Below are positions 23,569-31,248 of a DNA stretch of 36,529 bases, one piece after another (within the stretch, counting starts at the first letter, position 1; each line of letters opens with the position of its first letter). This DNA comes from Anaerolineae bacterium (GTDB lineage Bacteria; Chloroflexota; Anaerolineae; Aggregatilineales; Phototrophicaceae). The stretch spans positions 1-36,529 of the forward strand of contig JAEUQX010000212.1 in the NCBI GenBank assembly GCA_016788625.1, in the 5' to 3' direction. The notes below the pieces were generated by a model. The model saw nothing but the letters and a program-made list of their open reading frames with translations, was not told the origin of the DNA and ran no database searches. Made by a program: the position numbers and the translations under genes.

Positions 23569-26058
23569 ATGATTGGGCAGGGCGTCTTCAACGGACGCCT
23601 GCTTTTTGTCTGGGTGCTGTGCTGTCTGGCCGCGGGTGGAACGCTGCTGGCTTATGCGAGTGCCAGTCTGGCGGCGGGGCGCGGCGCGTTCACCATGCCG
23701 CTGGATGACGTGTACATCCACTTTCAGTATGCCCGCCAGATCGCGGTGGGGCAGCCATATGTCTATAACCCCGGCTTGCCACCCAGCTCCGGCGCGACCA
23801 GCCTGCTGTATCCCTGGCTATTGGCCCTTCTGCATGTCGCTGGTTTTCAGGGGCTGAATCTGGGGCTGGGGGCGCTGCTGCTGGGCATGGCTGCTTTTGC
23901 CACGTCGATTTGGGTCGTGTATGCCCTGGGCTACGCGCTCAGCCAGAGCCGCGCTGCTGCCGGACTGACGGCGGCATTGTTTGCGCTGAACGGCCCGCTG
24001 GCCTGGCATTACATGAGCGGCATGGAGACCGGGTTGGTCGTGTTGTTTACCCTGGCGACGCTGTACTTCGCAGTGCTGCGTCGTGCACGGGCGTTCATCA
24101 TCTGCGGCGTTATGCTCACGCTGCTGCGGCCAGAAGGGTTTTTCCTGCCCGGTGCGCTCGCGGTTGCGATGTTTTGGCAAGGCTGGCGAATGCGTCCGAG
24201 CCGTTTGTCCGTCGCACGAACGCTGCCGCTGTTCATACCGGTTCTGGCACTTCTGGTGCAGCCGCTGCTCAACCTCGCGCTGACCGGTTCCACAGTCGCA
24301 TCTGGCAATGCCGCCAAGTCGATCTTCGGCAGCGTGCCTTTTGTGCTGAGCGAAGCGCTGCGGCGAATTGTGGAAAATAGCGCCCGGATGTGGCTGGAGC
24401 TGCTGAGTGGGTACAGTCTGCGAGAAGGTTGGTATCTGCTGCCGCTGTTCGGCCTGATGGGGATTATTGCCCTTGCTGGTCTGCTGCTCCGCCGTGAATG
24501 GCGTGCTTACGTGTTGGCCTGTCTGTTGTGGCTGTTGGCGAGCACGTTGGCCGTCGCGACGCTGGAAACCGCGTTCTGGCATTTCAAGCGCTACCAGATG
24601 CCGTTCATGGCACTGGTTTTTCCCTTTGTCGCATGGGCGATTGCTCGGCTGCGCCTGCCGCGTCGGATTGCGGCAGGGGCGGCGGCGTTGGTGATGATCA
24701 TTACCTTGTGGGGCGCGTGGCGATTTTTTGACCATTATCTCCTGAACGTGGGCTATGTTTACCAACAACCTATGCAGATGGCGCGCTGGCTGCAAATCAA
24801 CACGCCCCCTGGTGCTGTCGTTGCTGTACATGACACCGGGCTGCTGCGTTACCTGGGTGGGCGCACCACTATCGATATGGTTGGGCTGACCACTCCTGGC
24901 GCGGCAGCATCGTGGCGCAGCGGACCCGGCGCGGTTGCCGAGTACCTGATGCAGCAGCGCCCCGACTACATCGCTTCGTATGGCGAAGGACATGGTTTTG
25001 GGCTGGGGATGCTGGCCGCTACCCGGCTTTATGGTCAGCCGCTGGCCTCTTTCCCCGTTGAATTGGACGCATCTTACAACGTCGCGCTGGCGGCGGATTT
25101 CCAGGGCATCTACCAACCGGATTGGACAGCCCTCCGAGCAGGGCGTGACACGCTGCACACGAGTTTGCTGCCCTATGTGGAAGGCGCACCGTTGGCCGTA
25201 TTGAATGTCGCTGATCTCACTGCCGAGGTGCAGGCAGAATACACTTGGTCAGATAATAACCCCTGGCCGGGTTTCCCGACCGAAGTGCATGAATGGGGCT
25301 ATCCTGGCTGCTCATCGGCAGATTGCCTGATTACGGATGGTGGCCGCAGCATCACGGGTGAAGAACGCTTCACGCTGCATATTGACCCGCTGGCTGCTGG
25401 AGAAGAGGGTCTGCTTCTGGTGACGCGCGTTCATGCGCAGTTTCCGGGGGCAATAGCGGTCTATGTCAATGATGTTGCTATCGGTACGCGCTGGATTCCG
25501 CAGATACCTGGTCGATGGCTCGACATTCCGACGTTCATTCCGCCTGAGCTGGTGTCAGATGCGATGTCATTCCGTGTCGAGCCGAGTCTTACCGACGGTG
25601 CGTATCAACCGTATCGCCACGCACTCTACTCGTTTCGCAGCACGCGTGAAGCACTCGCTGCTGAGCCGCTGGCGGTCTTTCAGAGCGGAGCGTTCGCATT
25701 GGCCGATGCCGTTGTGGAGTACCGCGCTATGGAGCTGCAAGTTGTGGTTGACCTCAGTTGGCAGACGCAGGGTCTTGCACGGGGTGACTTCAAGGTGTTT
25801 GTGCATTTTTACGCTGATCCTGGACAACCGCCCATCGCGCAGGCGGACGCTTATCCCGGCGGGGGGACACTGCCGCCGCAGAATTGGCCGCCGGGCGTGC
25901 TTCATGACACAATTGTGGTAGACTTGGCGACAATAGCAGCGGGTCAGTATCAGGTAGCGGTGGGCTTTTATGACCCTGCTACTGGTGAGCGCATCGTGAT
26001 TGATGATGGAGATCCGTCCGGTCGTGTGTGGATTGGAGACATAGAGGTCGAACGATGA
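23569..26058 (+). CDS. GT-C-type membrane protein with a long extracytoplasmic C-terminus
   Basis: The product is about 829 residues. The first half holds about ten hydrophobic helices and a loop motif PLDDVYIHFQYAR after the first helix (acidic pair near residues 46-47), which is the hallmark of GT-C glycosyltransferases that take sugars from polyprenyl phosphates. From about residue 400 onward the protein is soluble, including a beta-rich tail. Possible starts are ATG 23569, GTG 23557 and TTG 23542; none has a clear ribosome-binding site. The xdhC stop/start overlap (ATGA) ties it to the next gene. Its role in a purine island is unclear. The GT2 encoded at 14077 could supply its lipid-linked donor. 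Confidence 0.8.
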   Translation: MIGQGVFNGRLLFVWVLCCLAAGGTLLAYASASLAAGRGAFTMPLDDVYIHFQYARQIAVGQPYVYNPGLPPSSGATSLLYPWLLALLHVAGFQGLNLGLGALLLGMAAFATSIWVVYALGYALSQSRAAAGLTAALFALNGPLAWHYMSGMETGLVVLFTLATLYFAVLRRARAFIICGVMLTLLRPEGFFLPGALAVAMFWQGWRMRPSRLSVARTLPLFIPVLALLVQPLLNLALTGSTVASGNAAKSIFGSVPFVLSEALRRIVENSARMWLELLSGYSLREGWYLLPLFGLMGIIALAGLLLRREWRAYVLACLLWLLASTLAVATLETAFWHFKRYQMPFMALVFPFVAWAIARLRLPRRIAAGAAALVMIITLWGAWRFFDHYLLNVGYVYQQPMQMARWLQINTPPGAVVAVHDTGLLRYLGGRTTIDMVGLTTPGAAASWRSGPGAVAEYLMQQRPDYIASYGEGHGFGLGMLAATRLYGQPLASFPVELDASYNVALAADFQGIYQPDWTALRAGRDTLHTSLLPYVEGAPLAVLNVADLTAEVQAEYTWSDNNPWPGFPTEVHEWGYPGCSSADCLITDGGRSITGEERFTLHIDPLAAGEEGLLLVTRVHAQFPGAIAVYVNDVAIGTRWIPQIPGRWLDIPTFIPPELVSDAMSFRVEPSLTDGAYQPYRHALYSFRSTREALAAEPLAVFQSGAFALADAVVEYRAMELQVVVDLSWQTQGLARGDFKVFVHFYADPGQPPIAQADAYPGGGTLPPQNWPPGVLHDTIVVDLATIAAGQYQVAVGFYDPATGERIVIDDGDPSGRVWIGDIEVER

Positions 26059-26894
26059 GTGAAGATCGCGCCGTATTTGAAGCACTGCTTGATGCGCAAA
26101 CGCGGGGTGACGTGGCGGCGCTTGCCACTGTGGTGAGCGTGCAGGGGTCGGTGCCACGTCATGCGGGCAGCAAGATGCTGGTGCGGCGGGATGGCTCAAT
26201 CGTCGGCACGGTGGGCGGCGGCGCGATGGAGTCGCTGGTCATCAAGGAAGCACTTGATGCTATGCTCGACGGGCAGACGCGGATGCCCAGCTACACCCTC
26301 AACGATCTGTCATCGGGCGACCCCGGTATTTGTGGCGGTACGGTGCAGGTGTTCATCGAACCCATCGGCAGCGCGCCAACTGTGCTGGTGATCGGTATTG
26401 GGCATGTGGGCCGGGCGCTGGCGGAATTGGCGAAGTGGTCGGGCTATCGTGTCGTGATCTCGGATGATCGCGAAGCCTTTTGTAACCCCAACTACCTGCC
26501 AGGCATGGATGCTTATGTGGTCTGCAAACCGAGCGAAGTCGCCGGACAAACCGCGATCAATTCGCGCACGTTTGTCGCGGCAGTTACGCGTGGAATGCCT
26601 GTCGATATGGATCTGATCCCGTCGCTGCTCACGACCGATGCTGCCTATATCGGACTGATCGGCAGCCGGCGGCGCTGGATGCTGACGGCGAAGGCACTTA
26701 AGGATGAGCGTGGGTTGAGCGATGAGCAGTTGGCGCGCGTGTATGCGCCGATTGGCCTGGAACTCAACGCCGAGACGCCGCAGGAGATCGCCATCAGCAT
26801 CCTGGCACAGATCATCATGGTACAGCGCGGTGGCGACGGACGTGAAATGCGCATGGCGCGAGTAGCCGAGGTTGATGAACTAAAGCAGTCCTGA
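26055..26894 (+). CDS. xdhC: XdhC/CoxI-family molybdenum cofactor maturation factor
   Basis: XdhC proteins bind molybdenum cofactor, promote its sulfuration and load it into xanthine dehydrogenase-type enzymes. The 279-residue product has an N-terminal XdhC domain with SVPRHAGSKM (about residues 32-41), VGGGAMES, and a cysteine in DPGICGGTVQVF. A C-terminal Rossmann domain carries GIGHVGRALAEL, followed by LIGSRRR. The frame is open upstream to 26028, but ATG 26055 overlaps the preceding stop as ATGA and has GAGG seven bases before it. The hydroxylase subunits it would serve are encoded at 27560 and 31249. Confidence 0.93.
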   Translation: MSEDRAVFEALLDAQTRGDVAALATVVSVQGSVPRHAGSKMLVRRDGSIVGTVGGGAMESLVIKEALDAMLDGQTRMPSYTLNDLSSGDPGICGGTVQVFIEPIGSAPTVLVIGIGHVGRALAELAKWSGYRVVISDDREAFCNPNYLPGMDAYVVCKPSEVAGQTAINSRTFVAAVTRGMPVDMDLIPSLLTTDAAYIGLIGSRRRWMLTAKALKDERGLSDEQLARVYAPIGLELNAETPQEIAISILAQIIMVQRGGDGREMRMARVAEVDELKQS

Positions 26895-26917
26895 AAGTAT
26901 TTTTGGTGGATTTGGGC

Positions 26918-27523
26918 GTGAAGATTTTGTGTGTGAGCGATACCGTGATGCCGCAGCTCGAAAGTGCGGTGAATTTACGGCGGCACTATCAGGATATTGA
27001 ACTGGTGGTGAGCTGCGGTGATCTCCCAGCGGTGTACCTGGAGTTCATCACCTCTGTGCTGAATGTGCCGCTGTTTTATGTGCGTGGCAACCATGACGAC
27101 GGTTACAAAGACACGCCGCCTGGTGGCGAAGACCTGCACGGACGCTTGATCGAGTATAATGGCCTGAGTTTTTACGGGCTGGAAGGCTGTATTCGTTATA
27201 ATGATAGCCCGATACAGTACACCGAAGGCGAGATGCTGCGGATGGTCATGGCCGCCGGGCTGCGCCTGCGGATGCGCCGAATGCGCATGGGGCACGGCGT
27301 CGACATTTGGGTGACGCATTCGCCTCCACGCGGAATTCACGATGCGCAGGACTTCTCGCACCGGGGATTCGCAGCTATGCTTCGTTTTCTGGAATGGTAT
27401 CGTCCACGCTACATGTTGCACGGACATGTCCATACCTATGATCGCCGCACTGTGACCAAGACGCAGCATCTGGACACCTGTATCATAAATATCAACCCGG
27501 TCACGGTTATCGAGGTCGAATGA
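26918..27523 (+). CDS. Calcineurin-like metallophosphoesterase
   Basis: The 201-residue product has most metallophosphoesterase motifs: SCGDLP (about 33-38), GNHDD (about 62-66), THSPP and HGHVHTY. The first motif is unusual, reading VSDTV where DxH is normal, so one metal ligand is replaced. The start GTG 26918 is chosen because GGTGGA lies seven bases upstream; TTG 26903 is also in frame. It sits between xdhC and the hydroxylase FAD subunit gene. A phosphomonoester or phosphodiester substrate is expected; which one cannot be told. Confidence 0.87.
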   Translation: MKILCVSDTVMPQLESAVNLRRHYQDIELVVSCGDLPAVYLEFITSVLNVPLFYVRGNHDDGYKDTPPGGEDLHGRLIEYNGLSFYGLEGCIRYNDSPIQYTEGEMLRMVMAAGLRLRMRRMRMGHGVDIWVTHSPPRGIHDAQDFSHRGFAAMLRFLEWYRPRYMLHGHVHTYDRRTVTKTQHLDTCIININPVTVIEVE

Positions 27524-27559
27524 AGGCCTCGAAGTACATAAGGTTAGGATTGGTATCTG

Positions 27560-28990
27560 ATGTGGAAGCAGTATTACAGCGTCAGCAGCATCGGTGAAGC
27601 GCTCGAACTGCTGAGCCGGTTTCGGGAACGTGCCCGTATTATAGCTGGCGGGACGGACATCATTATTGAGTTAGAGCGGCATCAACGTCCCGGCGTTGAT
27701 GTTTTGATTGACATCACCCGTGTGCCTGGATTGGATCAGATCACGCAGCACGGGGATCAATTTCGCCTTGGCCCGTTGGTGACGCACAATCATGTCGTCG
27801 GCAATTCACTGCTGGTCGAGCGTGCGCTGCCGCTGGCGCAGGCGTGCTGGGAGGTTGGCGCGCCACAAATTCGTAATCGCGCGACGGTAGCAGGCAACCT
27901 GATCACGGCGTCCCCGGCGAATGACACCATTAGTCCGCTGATGGCGCTTGGCGCGGAGGTGACGCTGGCTTCACTGGAGGGTGAGCGCACTGTACCACTG
28001 TCCGGTTTTTATACGGGACTGCGAAAGACGGTCATGCGCCCTGACGAGATGCTGACCGCGATCACCTTCCCGGCACTGTCGCTCAGCGAACGTGGTATAT
28101 TCATCAAGCTCGGTTTGCGCCGTGCACAAGCTATTTCCGTGATCAATGTGGCTGTTGTGCTGGCCTTCGAGGGTGATGTGGTGTCGCGGGCGGCGATTGC
28201 GTTGGGCAGCGTCGCGCCGACGATCATTCGTGTTCCTGTCGCCGAGGCTGCACTGGTCGGGCAGCAGCTCAATGATGCCATCATTGTGGAAACAGCCCGT
28301 TTGGCCGCCGCGACACCTGAGCCGATAGATGATATTCGCGCGACAGCCGCTTATCGCACGGAGATGGTGCGTGTGCTGGTCGGCCGCGCGCTGCGGGCAC
28401 TGCGAGACGGCGAGCAGGCTGCGAACTGGCCGGACAATCCCGTAATGCTCTGGGGGGCAGATCAGGGACTCGTGAAGACGGGGCTTGCATCGCAGGTTGC
28501 TCACGAGGATAAACAGCCTATTGTGACGACCATCAACGGTCAGCCGGTCGAATTACACAGCGGGCACGACAAGACACTACTGCGCCTGCTGCGCGAAGAT
28601 GCGCAACTGCCGGGCACCAAGGAAGGCTGCGCGGAAGGGGAGTGTGGTGCGTGTACTGTGTATCTGGATGGTGTGGCGGTGATGGCGTGTATGGTGCCCG
28701 CGCCGCGCGCGCATGGTGCTGATATTGTCACCGTTGAGGGGTTGGAACAGGACGGGCGTTTGCACCCCATCCAACAGGGTTTCATCGACCAGGGCGCAGT
28801 GCAGTGTGGCTATTGTACCCCGGGGTTTCTGATGGCGGGCGCGAAGCTGCTGGAAGAATTCCCGGAGCCGACGTCCGCGCAGATACAGCAAAGCATCACC
28901 GGGAACCTGTGCCGCTGCACGGGCTACTACAAAATTATTCAGGCATTTGTCCAGGCTAGCAAAAGCAAATTGAGCGAGGAGGGGAATTGA
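27560..28990 (+). CDS. Molybdenum hydroxylase FAD subunit fused to the 2Fe-2S subunit
   Basis: The 476-residue fusion carries electron-transfer parts of a xanthine dehydrogenase-type enzyme. The FAD domain comes first (about 1-285) with AGGTDIII (29-36) and the [15 protein letters not shown] block. A 2Fe-2S domain follows (about 320-470). All eight cluster cysteines are present: 357, 362, 365 and 377 for the plant-type cluster, and 416, 419, 451 and 453 for the helical one. Classic xanthine dehydrogenase has 2Fe-2S before FAD, so the order here is reversed. E. coli uses a separate YgfM plus XdhD. The molybdenum subunit gene is separated from it by two unrelated-looking genes. Confidence 0.93.
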   Translation: MWKQYYSVSSIGEALELLSRFRERARIIAGGTDIIIELERHQRPGVDVLIDITRVPGLDQITQHGDQFRLGPLVTHNHVVGNSLLVERALPLAQACWEVGAPQIRNRATVAGNLITASPANDTISPLMALGAEVTLASLEGERTVPLSGFYTGLRKTVMRPDEMLTAITFPALSLSERGIFIKLGLRRAQAISVINVAVVLAFEGDVVSRAAIALGSVAPTIIRVPVAEAALVGQQLNDAIIVETARLAAATPEPIDDIRATAAYRTEMVRVLVGRALRALRDGEQAANWPDNPVMLWGADQGLVKTGLASQVAHEDKQPIVTTINGQPVELHSGHDKTLLRLLREDAQLPGTKEGCAEGECGACTVYLDGVAVMACMVPAPRAHGADIVTVEGLEQDGRLHPIQQGFIDQGAVQCGYCTPGFLMAGAKLLEEFPEPTSAQIQQSITGNLCRCTGYYKIIQAFVQASKSKLSEEGN

Positions 28991-28992
28991 CC

Positions 28993-29361
28993 ATGGTAGG
29001 AAAACCGAAACCACGCAGCGCAACGGCTCGTTGGTGGCCTGTTATCGGCCTCGTATTGGTCATCGCGGTTGGGTTTTTGTCGTGGGTGATCGCGCCGGAA
29101 GCGAACCGTTTCCTCGCGCGCACGCTGCCGAATTACCCTCCACCCGGCGTGACAGGGCAGACGCTCAACCTGATTATGACAGGTATCCTGTTCGTTATCG
29201 TTGTGTTGTTGGTCTCACTGGTGGTGGCAGCCTCCGCGCCAAAGAAGAAGAGCGTTGTCAATGAGCCGCAGCTTATGAAAGACCGCGCTAAGCTGTTGGA
29301 CGAAAAGAAGAAACAGAAGCTGCGTCAGCGACAGATCAACCGGATGAATAAGAGCCAGTAA
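28993..29361 (+). CDS. Two-helix membrane protein of unknown function
   Basis: The 122-residue product has two hydrophobic helices (about 14-34 and 57-79) separated by a proline-containing loop, and a strongly basic, lysine-rich C-terminal tail (about 84-122) likely on the cytoplasmic side. GGAGGGG lies eight bases before ATG 28993; TTG 28987 is also in frame but too close to that site. The gene starts two bases after the FAD/2Fe-2S stop and ends one base before the next gene. I recognise no family. It could tether a complex to the membrane. Confidence 0.75.
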   Translation: MVGKPKPRSATARWWPVIGLVLVIAVGFLSWVIAPEANRFLARTLPNYPPPGVTGQTLNLIMTGILFVIVVLLVSLVVAASAPKKKSVVNEPQLMKDRAKLLDEKKKQKLRQRQINRMNKSQ

Positions 29362-29362
29362 T

Positions 29363-31117
29363 ATGGATCGCACTGTACCCAAGAGCGGCAGCGAAGAAAT
29401 CCAACTTTACATGAGGACGTATTATTCGCTGCTGCGTTCCAGTCATCCAATTCAGATTGAGACGCTGGTCGAGAGCCATATGGCGATTGGCTCGTCGCTA
29501 CATGACCGCGCGGCAGATATCGAACCTGACATTTCGGCGTTGGTGTATGCCAGCCTGCGCTTGCCCGATTGCATCGTGAATGTATCCCATGTGCTGATTG
29601 GCCAGATCGAACGGTCGTTCATTGAGGCCGGCTATCAAGATGTTCGCGCCTGGGAACGGGTTAGCGCGCCAGGGCGTCGGCGGCGAATGCACTTTAATGG
29701 CTCGGATTCGCTGGCAGTGTTCATCGCCAGCCGCTCCGATATTGACGACCTCGTGCCCACGCTGACCGCCTATCAGGTGGAGTGGAATAAGCTGCATGTG
29801 CTGCTGAAGGGCGAAGACTGCCTGACGATGCTTGAACGCCGCCGTTTCGCTGGTGAACGGCTTCCCGATGCTGAAGCGCAGCTTCTGGCAGAAACACTAC
29901 AGGTTCCGTCAGATGATTTGCGGCGATTAGAAGTGGTCTGGGGCGACCATTTCGTGGATACTTTGCTGCATATTGCGGCGGAACGTAAGCAGATCAACCT
30001 GCGCCTGCTGGCTGGCTCACTGGCGGACTATCGTCGTGCCACCGCCATCTGGTGGTCGGAAGTTCAGAGCCAGCTTGACGAGATCGACCTGGAGAGTCGT
30101 CCGGTCTACTTCGTCTCCAGCAACACACATTCGCTCATTAACCTGCTCACCGGGTTTGCCCAGCGCGAAGAAAGCAATCTGGTCGAGTATATCGAGCAGA
30201 TGAATAAGGGCGATCTGGTAGAGCATTACAAGGCGGTGAGCGAGAGCGATGATCGCAAGAGCCTGGATAATTTCCTCTACTACGTTCTCAAGAAGTATCT
30301 GGCGGACAAAGGACAGTCTGCCCGTGCTTCGATGGCGGCTGATGAACAGGTGATCGGTATCCAGCGCGCGCACAGTCGCTACGGGTTTGATCTGGAGGCG
30401 CAGGTCATCCAGATTAACAAGCTGCGTGTGGATTGGATGGATGCCCGGCTGCGTGATGTGGCGCTTGCAGATGTGCTGGAACGCAGCGACGCGCTGATCC
30501 TGAACATCGACTACCCGCTGGGACTGGCGGCCTATGAACTGCTGAACCGCGTGACAGAGCGGGTTGGGCATCTCGCGGGCGTCTACGTTATGGGCAAGGC
30601 GGCGACGCTGAACGGGCGTATCGGGGATGTGATGATCCCCAATGTGGTGCATGACGAACACTCGCAGAACACCTATCTGTTCCAGAACTGCTTCTCCGCA
30701 CAGTCTGTTGCGCCGCATTTGACTTACGGCATGGTGCTGGATAACCAGAAGGGCATCACCGTGCCGGGGACATTCCTGCAAAACCCGCGCTACATGAGCG
30801 TCTTTTATCACGAGGGTTATACCGATATTGAGATGGAGGCCGGGCCATTCCTCTCATCGGTTTACGAGGCCTTCCGGCCAAAGCTGCATCCCTACAACGA
30901 GATTGTCAATCTGTATGGGATTGGCTTCGATGTTGGCTTCTTGCACTATGCCTCGGATACACCCATGAGTAAGGGCAAGAACCTGGGTGCGGGCAGCCTG
31001 AGTTACTCCGGCGTTGATCCCACTTACGCGACGGCGATTGCTATTCTGCGCCGTATCTTTTCGCAGGAGGCGCTGCGGATGCGCGTTCGCAGCAGCCCGT
31101 CACTTGAACGCGCTTAA
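29363..31117 (+). CDS. 584-residue protein with a nucleoside-phosphorylase-like C-terminus
   Basis: The N-terminal 330 residues are mostly helical and of unknown function; the GRRRRMHF...SRSDIDDL segment recalls an uncharacterised family I remember as DUF6909, which needs checking. The C-terminal part (about 375-580) carries features of the purine nucleoside phosphorylase/nucleosidase fold. One is a hydrophobic strand followed by GKAATLNGRIGDVMIP (411-426). The other is EMEAGPF (490-496), where EMEA is the ribose-binding segment of DeoD-type enzymes. The gene follows the membrane protein by one base. If the reading is right, it would release or process purine bases upstream of the hydroxylase. 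No catalytic base can be confirmed by eye. Confidence 0.7.
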   Translation: MDRTVPKSGSEEIQLYMRTYYSLLRSSHPIQIETLVESHMAIGSSLHDRAADIEPDISALVYASLRLPDCIVNVSHVLIGQIERSFIEAGYQDVRAWERVSAPGRRRRMHFNGSDSLAVFIASRSDIDDLVPTLTAYQVEWNKLHVLLKGEDCLTMLERRRFAGERLPDAEAQLLAETLQVPSDDLRRLEVVWGDHFVDTLLHIAAERKQINLRLLAGSLADYRRATAIWWSEVQSQLDEIDLESRPVYFVSSNTHSLINLLTGFAQREESNLVEYIEQMNKGDLVEHYKAVSESDDRKSLDNFLYYVLKKYLADKGQSARASMAADEQVIGIQRAHSRYGFDLEAQVIQINKLRVDWMDARLRDVALADVLERSDALILNIDYPLGLAAYELLNRVTERVGHLAGVYVMGKAATLNGRIGDVMIPNVVHDEHSQNTYLFQNCFSAQSVAPHLTYGMVLDNQKGITVPGTFLQNPRYMSVFYHEGYTDIEMEAGPFLSSVYEAFRPKLHPYNEIVNLYGIGFDVGFLHYASDTPMSKGKNLGAGSLSYSGVDPTYATAIAILRRIFSQEALRMRVRSSPSLERA

Positions 31118-31248
31118 TGTCTATCCGGATGCACCACTCCCTGTTTCTTCTTCCGAGAAGTGCGGGGCGCAGCACACCTAGACCGTGTGAGGCTTGTCTG
31201 ATGGGTTAACGGATAGGTTGGCAGCATACAGTATTGGCGAGTGAATGA

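Noticed and set aside
27160-27206. Two TATAAT sequences
   Set aside because: Both lie inside the metallophosphoesterase gene and have no matching -35 element or downstream start.
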